Shown in pieces: positions 1-7,128 of a stretch of 64,000 nt of DNA. Within the stretch, counting starts at the first letter, position 1; each line of letters starts with the position of its first letter. A program made the position numbers and the translations under genes. The notes beneath the pieces were generated by a model. That model was given only the letters and a program-made list of their open reading frames with translations, was not told where the DNA came from and did not search any database. Source of the DNA: Streptomyces sp. 840.1. Lineage in GTDB: Bacteria > Actinomycetota > Actinomycetes > Streptomycetales > Streptomycetaceae. The stretch is from NCBI RefSeq assembly GCF_003751445.1, contig NZ_RJUU01000002.1, positions 372,001 through 436,000 on the forward strand. Direction: 5' to 3'.

Positions 1-71
1 GGGGCGACGCCCCCGCACCCCCTGCCGAAGAGCCGCGTGGCTGCCTCTTCGCGCTTTCCCAGCCCCCTCTG

Positions 72-140
72 ATGATCTTCCTCACGGTGATCGGCGGCCT
101 GCTGCTGATGGCCGCGTTGCACGATCTCTTAGTGCTGTGA
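72..140 (+). CDS. Small hydrophobic peptide or C-terminal end of a gene cut by the window edge
   Basis: From the ATG at 72 the frame encodes 22 residues, nearly all hydrophobic (MIFLTVIGGLLLMAALHDLL and two more), enough for one membrane segment. The same frame is open upstream to the first base of the window and reads through acidic and proline residues, so this may be the tail of a longer protein that starts outside the window. The third-last sense codon is TTA (129-131), a codon that is very rare in Streptomyces and read by the bldA tRNA, so translation may be developmentally gated. I do not recognise the protein. The hydrophobic tail and the TTA codon are seen directly; gene status is uncertain. 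Confidence 0.35.
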   Translation: MIFLTVIGGLLLMAALHDLLVL

Positions 141-168
141 AGGGCCGGCCGCGGCGCGCCGTGCGGGG

Positions 169-744
169 TCAGTCGGCCGCCTCCCTGCGGCGCGCCCGGT
201 ACGCGGCGACGTGCAGGCGGTTGCCGCAGGTGCGGCTGGAGCAGTAGCGGCGGGAGCGGTTGCGGGAGAGGTCGACGAAGGCGTGCCGGCAGTCCGGCGC
301 CTCGCAGCGCCGCAGCCGCTCCGTCTCGCCCGCCACGATGATGAACGCCAGGGCCATCCCGCAGTCGGCGGCCAGGTGGTCGGCGATCGAGGCGTCCGGC
401 GCGAAGTAGTGCACGTGCCAGTCGTAGCCGTCGTGGTCGCTGAGCTGCGGCGTGGTGCCCGCGGCGGCCACCAGGGAGTTGACGAGCGAGGCGGCGGTCC
501 GGGCGTCGGGCGCCGCGAAGACCGCCGCGAACCGGGCCCGTACGTCGTGAACCGCCCGCAGGTCCTTCTCGTCGAGCTCCGTCACCCCGCTCAGGCGGTG
601 GCGGGCGGCGAAGGCGTGGAGCGCGGGGATGCCGGGGAGTCCGTCGGCCGGCGCCCCGTCCTGCGGCTGCGCGCTCTCGGGCGCGGTGTTCACCAGATCG
701 ACCACCGTTTCGAGGGCGATCCGGGTGTCGTGTGGGATCAGCAC
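169..744 (-). CDS. CGNR zinc-finger / ABATE-domain protein, likely transcription regulator
   Basis: A 191-residue protein of the CGNR family (stress-induced ABATE N-terminal domain plus C-terminal zinc finger). The start chosen is the GTG at 744, which has a GGGAG ribosome site just upstream; the open frame continues further but with low-quality arginine/proline-rich sequence typical of GC-rich noncoding DNA. The N-terminal part contains the usual TVVDLVNT-like opening. The finger is visible near the C terminus: C147-x4-C152 and C168-x4-C173 followed directly by GNR, then a basic tail (RARRRE) suited to nucleic-acid binding. Family members are thought to be DNA-binding regulators, but the target here is unknown. 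It stands alone, convergent with nothing and separated from ssgB by 331 bases. Confidence 0.85.
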   Translation of the reverse strand: MLIPHDTRIALETVVDLVNTAPESAQPQDGAPADGLPGIPALHAFAARHRLSGVTELDEKDLRAVHDVRARFAAVFAAPDARTAASLVNSLVAAAGTTPQLSDHDGYDWHVHYFAPDASIADHLAADCGMALAFIIVAGETERLRRCEAPDCRHAFVDLSRNRSRRYCSSRTCGNRLHVAAYRARRREAAD

Positions 745-967
745 GCATTCGCTCCCTGGCCTCCGGCGGGCGGGGCGCCCGCCGATGCCGGATGACTCTA
801 CTGGCACGGCCACGGCGCCCAGGGGCGGGAGAGGGCCATGGGGCCCCTGGGGCGCGTTTTCCGGCCGTGGCTGCCCGCTTCTGCCCCGGCGGGGCCGACA
901 GGACCGTGGAGGCCCGGCGCGGGGCGTCCGGGCGGGCCGGGGCGGCGGGTGAACGCGGACCGGCGCC

Positions 968-993
968 GTCACCACGGTGGATTCCGTGGTGAC
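968..993. repeat. Inverted repeat, 10-bp perfect arms
   Basis: Left arm GTCACCACGG (968-977), six-base spacer, right arm CCGTGGTGAC (984-993). It lies about 80 bases beyond the ssgB stop and 220 bases upstream of the CGNR start. It could be a second terminator hairpin for ssgB or an operator; the sequence alone does not decide. Confidence 0.5.
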
Positions 994-1026
994 CGCGCCG
1001 GTTTCTGCCGTATGAGGTTGTCCGCG

Positions 1027-1057
1027 CGACGCCGTCTCCCCGAGTCGGACGGCGTCG
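1027..1057 (-). terminator. Hairpin terminator downstream of ssgB
   Basis: Perfect 10-bp arms CGACGCCGTC (1027-1036) and GACGGCGTCG (1048-1057) around an 11-base loop, starting 18 bases past the ssgB stop codon. There is no T tract, as is common for Streptomyces terminators. Confidence 0.6.
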
Positions 1058-1075
1058 TGCAGTTCTCGGCCTGGC

Positions 1076-1489
1076 TCAGCTTTCCGCCAGGATGTGTGAG
1101 AGCTCCGTATCGAGATCGAAGTGACGATGCTCGGTGCCCGGCGGAACCGCGGCGTCGGTCCTCTTCAGGAACGACTCCAGGGCCCGTGCCGGGGCCTCCA
1201 GAAGCGCTTCGCCCTCTGGGGAACTCAGTGCGATACAGACGACGCCCTGGCCGTGACTACGGGATGGCCAGACGCGGACGTCTCCGGTGCCGGTGGGCCT
1301 GTGCAGCCCCTCGGCAAGGAGGTCACGGGCGAAAACCCACTCGACCGTCTCCTCCGCTCCGGTGTGGAAGGTGGCGTGCACGGCATACGGATCGGCCGTG
1401 TCATACCGCAGGCCCGCGGGTACAGGCAGTGAGGACTCGCTCGACACAACGAGGCGCAGGTGCAGCTCGCAGCTGACCGTGGTGTTCAT
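1076..1489 (-). CDS. ssgB: SsgB, sporulation-specific cell division regulator
   Basis: A 137-residue SsgA-like protein that I recognise as SsgB from its start (MNTTVSCELHLRLVV) and end (LDTELSHILAES). In Streptomyces SsgB recruits FtsZ to future septum sites in aerial hyphae during sporulation-specific division, acting at the membrane with SsgA. The ATG at 1489 is the conserved family start; an in-frame extension to 1555 is arginine-rich and unlikely to be translated. It is monocistronic, read leftward, divergent from the PGPGW membrane gene with 190 bases between the starts, and followed by a hairpin. In S. coelicolor the gene is reported to depend on the stress sigma factor SigH; I could not place a convincing SigH promoter here. 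Confidence 0.97.
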   Translation of the reverse strand: MNTTVSCELHLRLVVSSESSLPVPAGLRYDTADPYAVHATFHTGAEETVEWVFARDLLAEGLHRPTGTGDVRVWPSRSHGQGVVCIALSSPEGEALLEAPARALESFLKRTDAAVPPGTEHRHFDLDTELSHILAES

Positions 1490-1679
1490 AAGCGCCAGGG
1501 CCTTTCGCTCAGTGTGCGCTCGGGGATTCGCACGTCGGCGAAATCGACATGCCACCTACGGTGGCGTTGTAAACCCCTCTGACCGTTTTGTGATCCTTCA
1601 GGTAGCTCGTACAGCGGTGTGTAACTTTGGGTTATGCGGCCATTCCAGTGACGAGGAGCGTTCCGGTAGGTTGGCCCCC

Positions 1680-2171
1680 ATGAATGCGGAGAGTGACGAG
1701 CGGGACGGGGCCGCCGCACCGGCGGATCCGGCGCCCGCGACGGGGGACGTGGCGGGAGGCGTGACGGGGGACGTCACGCCGGATGTGACGAAGGAGGACC
1801 CGGAGCTCGGCTCCAGGGCGCCCGGGTTCATCAAGGCGTCCAGGGCGCTGCACCTGAGCTGGCAGGTCGGGGTGTTCCTGGTCGGCCTCGCCGTGGTGGT
1901 GGCGGGCATCATCATGCTGCCGCTGCCGGGCCCCGGCTGGCTGGTGATCTTCGGCGGCATGGCGATCTGGGCGACCGAGTTCGTCTGGGCGCAGCTGGTG
2001 CTGCGCTGGACGCGCCGGAAGGTCACCGAGGCCGCCAAGCGGGCGCTCGACCCCAAGGTCAGGCGGCGCAACATCGCCCTCACCGTGGTCGGTCTGGTGA
2101 TCGTCGCGGTGCTGGTGGGGATCTACGTGTGGAAGTTCGGAATCGTCATGCCGTGGAAGATCCACGAGTGA
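1680..2171 (+). CDS. PGPGW-type membrane protein (TIGR02611 family)
   Basis: A 163-residue integral membrane protein. After an acidic, disordered N terminus (about 45 residues) there is a membrane segment at 60-80 running into the diagnostic PGPGW motif (83-87) and a second hydrophobic stretch to about 108, a basic cytoplasmic linker, and a third membrane segment at about 131-152. This matches the actinobacterial PGPGW/TIGR02611 family, whose function is unknown. The ATG at 1680 is preceded by GAGGAG-like sequence. The gene is divergent from ssgB and immediately upstream of a tRNA-Val gene. Confidence 0.85.
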   Translation: MNAESDERDGAAAPADPAPATGDVAGGVTGDVTPDVTKEDPELGSRAPGFIKASRALHLSWQVGVFLVGLAVVVAGIIMLPLPGPGWLVIFGGMAIWATEFVWAQLVLRWTRRKVTEAAKRALDPKVRRRNIALTVVGLVIVAVLVGIYVWKFGIVMPWKIHE

Positions 2172-2226
2172 CCCCGAGGTGGTCGGGGGGCGCCGCTGAC
2201 ATGGGGTAATGTTTGGCGTGCGCCCG

Positions 2227-2298
2227 GGGCGATTAGCTCAGTGGGAGAGCGCTTCGTTCACACCGAAGAGGTCACTGGTTCGAACCCAGTATCGCCCA
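2227..2298 (+). tRNA. tRNA-Val (anticodon CAC)
   Basis: A 72-base cloverleaf: acceptor GGGCGAT pairs with ATCGCCC, the anticodon arm CTTCG/CGAAG carries the loop TTCACAC (anticodon CAC, reading GTG), and the T arm carries GGTTCGAACCC. CCA is not encoded. It is identical to the copy at 5499-5570. Confidence 0.98.
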
Positions 2299-2305
2299 CC
2301 CCGAA

Positions 2306-2345
2306 CCGACGGCCCGGAAGCTTCTCGAAGCTTCCGGGCCGTCGG
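2306..2345. terminator. Perfect 18-bp hairpin terminator after tRNA-Val copy 1
   Basis: Arms of 18 bp without mismatch (2306-2323 and 2328-2345) around a four-base CTCG loop. It begins eight bases after the tRNA and can end transcription of the tRNA from the left and of the membrane gene from the right. Confidence 0.9.
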
Positions 2346-2430
2346 CGTTCCCGCGTGCGCTGTTCCCGTGTGTGCTGTTCAGCGAGGCCTGCCCGGGGCC
2401 CATGAGGGCGCCCCGGGCCGCGCGCTCACC

Positions 2431-4929
2431 TCATCGCATCCGCCCCAGGGCGTCCCTCAGCCGCCGGGCGTCGCGCAGCCGCTTCTCGTAGGTCGCCCCG
2501 ATCGCCAGCAGCACCACCCCGGCCAGCGCCGGAGCCACCCAGCGCGGCATCGCGCCGACCACCTGGACCACGTAGGGCGCGAGCTCGTGCAGCGCGTCCA
2601 GTGCCAGCACCGCGCCGCCCAGCACCAGCAGCGCCTGGAGCCGCCACCGCGCCCCCACCAGCGTGATCACGAGCGCCGCCGTGCCGAGCAGCAGCGGCCG
2701 CAGCCAGTGCGCATCGGTCCAGGCGGCCACGAGCGAGGGAACCAGCGTCGCCGCCAGGCCCGCCCCGTACGCCGTCCACGACGAAGCCGCGGGATCGCGG
2801 CGCCGGCGCAGCACGCCGATCAGCAGCGCCGCGACGGTCACCGGCAGGGTGTACGCCTCCGGGGACGACACCCCCGACGCCGACAGCCGGACCCAGGACG
2901 CCGCCAGGAACAGCGCCGTCGCCAGGTAGCCGGCCACCGGCCGCCGCTCCGCACGCAGGGCCGTGCCCGCCGCCAGCACCCCGCACAGGGCCAGCACCAG
3001 AGCGAGGAACGGCAGGTCGCCCGCCGCCATCCCGATGGCCGGCACCGCCGCCGCGCCACCGGTCAGCTCCACCGGCAGTGCCACCGCGCGCGCCTTCAGC
3101 CGGGCGCCCAGCAGCACGGTCACCGCGGGGACGGCCAGCAGCAGCGGAGCCGCCCGGTGCGCGGCCAGCCCCAGTGAGGCCCCGAACGCGCCCGTCAGCA
3201 CCACGGCGCAGCCGACCGCCGCGCAAGCCGCCACTGTCCGCACGGCCACCGCCGCCCGGCCCGGCCCGGGGCTCCCGGCCGCGGACGTGCCCAGGGCCAC
3301 CGCAGCGGCCGTGAACAGCACCAGCAGCGTTCCGAACACCGCGTAGGTGGCCGGCTCCGAGGCCAGCGAGAGCAGCGCCACGTCCACCGCACCCACCGCC
3401 CCGCACGCCGACGCCGTCAGCGCCGCCCCCGTCGTCCCTCGCCGCAGACCGCCCACCGCCACCGCGAACACGACGGCGAACAGCACGAGTTGTACGGCGA
3501 CGGCCGCCGCGTACGAGGCATCCAGCGCCGCGGGCAGCACCGTGAGCCCCGCCCAGCCGAGCACCGGAGCCATCGCCCCGACCGCACCCCGCGCCGAGGG
3601 GCCGGGGGAGAGCACGTCCCCGGTCCACCGCAGCACGCCCTCCCACCACCGGTAGCCCGCCGCGAACGCCCCGGCCACCAAGAGCAGGATGACGGGGGCC
3701 GCGCCCATCTCCGTCCACGGCAGCTCCGACGCACCCAGCGCGCCCCGGGCGCCGCCCTGCGGCGCGCCCGCCCACACCCGGCCCAGCTGCGACACCGGAC
3801 CCACCAGCGACCCCGCGACCGGCGGCAGCGAGAACAGCACCGACCCCGCGGTCACCGCCCCCGACGCCCACACCAGCCCCTGCCCGGCCGGACGCCCCAG
3901 CGGAGCCCGTACACCGGCCAACAGCGCCCCGCCGCACAGCAGATACACCGGAACCGTCCAGCCGTCCGGCACCCCGGCGGCCACCACCGAGGCGACGGCG
4001 GCCACCGCCGCGAGACCGGCCACGAGGCCGCCGCCCACCGCGGCCGCCGCCGGCGCCCGCCGGGCCCCGGACAGCGCGATCGCCGACCCCGCCAGCAGCA
4101 GCGCCCCCGATGCCAGCGCGCCCGACGGCGCATCGGCCGTCATCGACCTGAGCAGCGCCACCAACAGCCCCGCGCCACCGGTCGCACAGAGCGCGACGCA
4201 GGCCGTCACCCGTACCTCGGTCCGCTTCACCCCCACCGCGATCACACAGTCCAGCGCGGCCGTCGTCAGCAGCGCGGCGGAGAACACCAGGGCGTCCGCC
4301 CGCGCCGCACACGCCCAGAACAGCAACGGCAGTTGCGCGATCAGCACCGCGGCGGGCAACGGCAGCCACAGCCTCCCGAGCAGCAGCCCGTACGCCGCCC
4401 ACAGCACCGACAGCACCGCCGAAGCGCCGGCCGCGAAGCCCAGGACGCCCGTCCCCGGCGCGGCCACCTCGTGCAGCGCGAAGGCGTCCAGAACCATCAG
4501 CACCGACGCGAGGGCCGCGAGCGCCTCCGCCGTGGCGGTGAGCCCCCGGCGCAGCAGCACCGCCGGTGCGGCCAGCGCCGCCAGCGTCAGGGTCGTCAGC
4601 ACCGCCGTACGGCCGCTGATCCCCAGGTGGCCCCAGCTGACCAGGGTGAAGGCGATCGCCGCGACCGTCAGCAGCAGCCCGCCGAGGGTCAGCAGCACAT
4701 TCTGCGCACCCCCGCTGCGGACCGGCGGAGCGGGCAGCCGGACGGGCGGACGGGGGGCGGGCGGCGGGACCGCGGATCCGGGAGGGGCGGTCACCGACGG
4801 GCCGGGTGTCCGCAGGACGCCGAGCAGCCAGGTGCGACGTTGCAGCAGTTGGGACCGGCGCAGGTCCAGCCCGGCGAGTTCACGGTCGAGGAGCGCCAAT
4901 TCCTCGGCGGGCGGCGGCAGATGTTCCAT
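2431..4929 (-). CDS. Large polytopic membrane protein (SCO7613 C-terminal-domain type)
   Basis: An 832-residue alanine/leucine-rich membrane protein. A short N-terminal coiled-coil-like stretch (ELALLDRELAGLDLRRSQLL) is followed by a proline-rich linker and then by roughly two dozen hydrophobic segments to the C terminus, ending with a basic tail (EKRLRDARRLRDALGRMR). This layout fits the actinobacterial family named after the SCO7613 C-terminal domain; no enzymatic motif is visible and the function is unknown. The start is taken at the ATG at 4929 (MEHLPPPAEELALLD); an ATG at 4971 in the same frame would add 14 residues. The gene lies between two tRNA-Val genes and is divergent from a SRPBCC protein, with a palindrome in the shared upstream region. 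Confidence 0.8.
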   Translation of the reverse strand: MEHLPPPAEELALLDRELAGLDLRRSQLLQRRTWLLGVLRTPGPSVTAPPGSAVPPPAPRPPVRLPAPPVRSGGAQNVLLTLGGLLLTVAAIAFTLVSWGHLGISGRTAVLTTLTLAALAAPAVLLRRGLTATAEALAALASVLMVLDAFALHEVAAPGTGVLGFAAGASAVLSVLWAAYGLLLGRLWLPLPAAVLIAQLPLLFWACAARADALVFSAALLTTAALDCVIAVGVKRTEVRVTACVALCATGGAGLLVALLRSMTADAPSGALASGALLLAGSAIALSGARRAPAAAAVGGGLVAGLAAVAAVASVVAAGVPDGWTVPVYLLCGGALLAGVRAPLGRPAGQGLVWASGAVTAGSVLFSLPPVAGSLVGPVSQLGRVWAGAPQGGARGALGASELPWTEMGAAPVILLLVAGAFAAGYRWWEGVLRWTGDVLSPGPSARGAVGAMAPVLGWAGLTVLPAALDASYAAAVAVQLVLFAVVFAVAVGGLRRGTTGAALTASACGAVGAVDVALLSLASEPATYAVFGTLLVLFTAAAVALGTSAAGSPGPGRAAVAVRTVAACAAVGCAVVLTGAFGASLGLAAHRAAPLLLAVPAVTVLLGARLKARAVALPVELTGGAAAVPAIGMAAGDLPFLALVLALCGVLAAGTALRAERRPVAGYLATALFLAASWVRLSASGVSSPEAYTLPVTVAALLIGVLRRRRDPAASSWTAYGAGLAATLVPSLVAAWTDAHWLRPLLLGTAALVITLVGARWRLQALLVLGGAVLALDALHELAPYVVQVVGAMPRWVAPALAGVVLLAIGATYEKRLRDARRLRDALGRMR

Positions 4930-4970
4930 GGACGCGAGTGTGGCGGGGGTCACGCACCGGGGCATGCGCA

Positions 4971-5000
4971 CGCGTACTCAGTTCTCCGGCTGAGTATGCG
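4971..5000. promoter_or_regulatory. Near-perfect palindrome in the divergent upstream region
   Basis: CGCGTACTCAG (4971-4981) and CTGAGTATGCG (4990-5000) are inverted repeats matching at 10 of 11 positions across an 8-base spacer. The site lies between the divergent starts at 4929 and 5013, so a dimeric regulator bound here could control both genes. The regulator is unknown. Confidence 0.45.
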
Positions 5001-5012
5001 CATCCTGGACAC

Positions 5013-5459
5013 ATGGACTGGAGCCACTACCGATTTGTCACCGTCTGGGACCTCGATGCCCCGCCCGGCGCCGTGTACCGGCTCCTGGAACAGGTGGATC
5101 AGTACCCGCGATGGTGGCCGCAGGTCCGCGAGGCCGGCCCCGCCGACGACACCTCGGGCACCACCCGGATCCGGTCCCTGCTCCCGTACGACCTCGTCAT
5201 CACGGTCCGCGAACGGCGTCGCGACCCGCACGCCGGGGTCCTCGAAGTGGCTATCACCGGCGACCTGGAGGGCTGGGCCCGCTGGACCGTCACCCCGCAC
5301 GGGGCCGGCAGCCGGGCCACGTACGAACAGGAGGTCCAGGTCCGCAAGAGGCTGCTGCGGGTGCTCGCGGTGCCGGGGCGCCCGGCGTTCCGGGCCAATC
5401 ACGCGCTGATGATGCGGGCCGGACGCCGCGGGCTGGCGGCGCGGCTGGAAGCGGTTTGA
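5013..5459 (+). CDS. SRPBCC (START-like) family protein
   Basis: A 148-residue single-domain protein of the SRPBCC/polyketide-cyclase fold. The opening (FVTVWDLDAPPGAVYRLLEQ) followed by YPRWWPQV is the typical first strand, helix and W-W-P signature of this helix-grip family, which binds hydrophobic ligands in a deep cavity. The ligand cannot be predicted. The middle contains alternating charged/hydrophobic strands and the C terminus an amphipathic helix (FRANHALMMRAGRRGLAARL). The ATG at 5013 is the first start consistent with the family; the frame is open further upstream only in antisense to the neighbouring gene. It sits just before tRNA-Val copy 2. Confidence 0.8.
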   Translation: MDWSHYRFVTVWDLDAPPGAVYRLLEQVDQYPRWWPQVREAGPADDTSGTTRIRSLLPYDLVITVRERRRDPHAGVLEVAITGDLEGWARWTVTPHGAGSRATYEQEVQVRKRLLRVLAVPGRPAFRANHALMMRAGRRGLAARLEAV

Positions 5460-5498
5460 ACCACACCCGCGGAGCCCTGTATGGTTCAACCCGTTCCC

Positions 5499-5570
5499 GG
5501 GCGATTAGCTCAGTGGGAGAGCGCTTCGTTCACACCGAAGAGGTCACTGGTTCGAACCCAGTATCGCCCA
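5499..5570 (+). tRNA. tRNA-Val (anticodon CAC), second copy
   Basis: Identical over all 72 bases to the gene at 2227-2298, with the same loop TTCACAC; identity extends five bases downstream (CCCCG) and stops abruptly on both sides. CCA is not encoded. Confidence 0.98.
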
Positions 5571-5577
5571 CCCCGGG

Positions 5578-5616
5578 AGAAGCCGGTCCGTCAGCGACAC
5601 CGACGGATCGGCTTCT
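5578..5616. terminator. Hairpin after tRNA-Val copy 2, shared with convergent exonuclease gene
   Basis: 15-bp arms (5578-5592 and 5602-5616) with one G-T type mismatch around a nine-base loop. It lies between the tRNA end (5570) and the convergent gene stop (5646), so it can act in both directions. Confidence 0.75.
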
Positions 5617-5645
5617 GCGTGTCCGCGTCCGTTCCCCCGTCCCGC

Positions 5646-6371
5646 TCACGCCGCCGCGCGCAGCTCCGGACGCAACGGCCACGCCGGGTCCACCGTCTCC
5701 GGCGTGCCGCTCCTGGCGAACCAGGCCTGCAGGCCGCGCGCCTGGGCGGCGTGCCACACCGCCTGCAGCGTGTGCAGCTCCGCCGGGGTCAGCCGCTCCA
5801 GCCGGGTGGCGAACCGCCGCCCCACCGCCCGGACCAGCTCCAGTGAGGCCGAGGCGTCGGCCGCCGCGTCGTGCGCCCCGTCCAGCACCACCCCGTACAG
5901 CTCGCACAGGTCCGTGAGGGTGCGCCGGCCCTTGCGGTAGCGGTCCAGGTGCTTGTCGAGCACCCGCGGGTCCAGTACGCACAGCGGCGCCTCGCCCAGA
6001 TACCCGGCCAGCGACGACGCCCGGTGCCGCTTGAGCTCGCGGTCCAGCAGCGTCAGGTCGAACGGCGCGTTCATCACCACCAGCGGCCGGCCCGCCGCAC
6101 TCTGCTCGGCCAGTGCCCTCGCTATCTCCTCCACCACCGGTGCGGGCCACCGCCCGTTGCGCTGGAGGTGGTCATCGGTCAGACCGTGGATCTCCGTCGC
6201 CCCCAGGGGCACCGGCACCCCCGGATTCACCAGCCAGCGGGTGACGCGCATCCGCCCGCCGGTACTGTCCTGGACGACGAGGGCGGCCGACACGATCCGG
6301 TCCCCCTCCACGTCCACTCCCGTCGTCTCGGTGTCAAAAGCGGCCAGTGGCCCCTCGTACCAATGAGTCAT
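5646..6371 (-). CDS. DEDDh 3'-5' exonuclease, DNA polymerase III epsilon-like
   Basis: A 241-residue exonuclease of the DnaQ/epsilon fold. Motif ExoI is FDTETTG near residue 13 (the D-E pair that binds metal), ExoII lies in NAPFDLTLLD (aspartate after about residue 100), and ExoIII is HDAAAD, the H-x4-D form that defines the DEDDh class. Such proteins remove nucleotides from DNA or RNA 3' ends with two metal ions. Unlike dedicated epsilon subunits there is no obvious polymerase-binding tail beyond a C-terminal extension of about 70 residues. The ATG at 6371 has AGGAG nine bases upstream. Read leftward, convergent with tRNA-Val copy 2. Confidence 0.88.
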   Translation of the reverse strand: MTHWYEGPLAAFDTETTGVDVEGDRIVSAALVVQDSTGGRMRVTRWLVNPGVPVPLGATEIHGLTDDHLQRNGRWPAPVVEEIARALAEQSAAGRPLVVMNAPFDLTLLDRELKRHRASSLAGYLGEAPLCVLDPRVLDKHLDRYRKGRRTLTDLCELYGVVLDGAHDAAADASASLELVRAVGRRFATRLERLTPAELHTLQAVWHAAQARGLQAWFARSGTPETVDPAWPLRPELRAAA

Positions 6372-6561
6372 CCCCGAACTCCTCGCGCCCGAGCGGCAGA
6401 TGGCGTGATTCCTCTGCCCGGTTCGGTGATACCCGCACCCTTTGCCTGATACGCCGTTTGCGGGCGGTCCACTGCGGTGACAACACAGATGACGGGGACG
6501 GAAGTTGGTACACCTCCGCGTCCGCCGACCCATTGGCACGGCCCGGAAGGCACACGGAGCC

Positions 6562-7128
6562 ATGGCACTCGCGCAGCCCGAACCGAGTGGGCTGCTGTCC
6601 CAGCGGATCGCACCGCAGCGCGGCACACTCGCCACCACCGCCTGCATGGAGACCCTCCAGGTGGGCTACTTGCACGCGGTCGCCGCCGCAGCGGGGTGTT
6701 CCCTGTCGCAGCCCTTCCCCGACAACGGCATCGACTGGCACGTCAGCCACGGCGCCCCCGGCCATGTCGTCGACGACGAGGTGACCATAAAGGTCCAGCT
6801 GAAGTGCACCTACCAGATACCGGCCCGCCCGCCCGGCGCGACGTTCGCCTTCACGCTCGACAACGCACACCTGGTGAAACTCGCCCGTACCCCCGTGTCG
6901 GTGCACAAGATCCTGGTCGTGATGCTCGTGCCCCGCAGCCAGGACGACTGGCTGCGGGCCGGACACGACAGCCTCGACCTGCGGCACTGCTGTTACTGGA
7001 CCAATCTGGCCGGCCACCCGGTGACCGGCCGGCACCGGACCACCGTGCGGATCCCGACCTCGCGCGTCTTCGACGACCGGGCGCTCTGCGAGATCATGAC
7101 CCGTGTCGGGGCAGGAGGGAGACCCTGA
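6562..7128 (+). CDS. DUF4365 protein, predicted PD-(D/E)xK-like nuclease fold
   Basis: A 188-residue protein with the DUF4365 layout. The region GID58W...IKVQ79LK81C resembles the PD-(D/E)xK nuclease core in its Mrr-like form, where glutamine stands in for the second acid (D...QxK); an N-terminal helix with METLQVGYLHAVAAAAG precedes it as expected. This suggests a DNA-cleaving or DNA-binding role, but catalysis is inferred from the motif only. The ATG at 6562 follows CGGAG. The stop overlaps the start of the next gene by one base (TGATG), so the two are translationally coupled. An alternative start at 6505 would add 19 residues of weak sequence. Confidence 0.75.
   Translation: MALAQPEPSGLLSQRIAPQRGTLATTACMETLQVGYLHAVAAAAGCSLSQPFPDNGIDWHVSHGAPGHVVDDEVTIKVQLKCTYQIPARPPGATFAFTLDNAHLVKLARTPVSVHKILVVMLVPRSQDDWLRAGHDSLDLRHCCYWTNLAGHPVTGRHRTTVRIPTSRVFDDRALCEIMTRVGAGGRP

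Larger units (their letters stand above)
745..1075. other. 331-base intergenic stretch with two perfect inverted repeats
   Basis: No convincing gene: frames crossing this stretch are arginine/proline-rich and lack family resemblance. It holds the upstream region of the CGNR gene (745-800) and, towards ssgB, two separate inverted repeats with 10-bp perfect arms (968-993 and 1027-1057), the nearer one positioned as the ssgB terminator. Confidence 0.6.

Noticed and set aside
1551..1574. Possible SigH-type promoter of ssgB (GTTT, 14 bases, GGTGGC on the minus strand)
   Set aside because: The -10 half matches only about half of the expected GGGTAT-like element; not strong enough to list.
2426..4402. 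Long glycine/arginine-rich open frame (658 aa) on the minus strand
   Set aside because: It is the out-of-frame shadow of the large membrane protein gene; composition and lack of domains fit a frame shadow in GC-rich DNA.
3490..5409. 639-aa Arg/Gln/Pro-rich frame on the plus strand
   Set aside because: Antisense to the membrane protein gene and running through the SRPBCC gene in the wrong frame; no family resemblance.
6476..6484. TTGTCACCG on the minus strand as a further PafBC-type promoter for the exonuclease
   Set aside because: It lacks the GTG extension and a TAnnnT at the right spacing.
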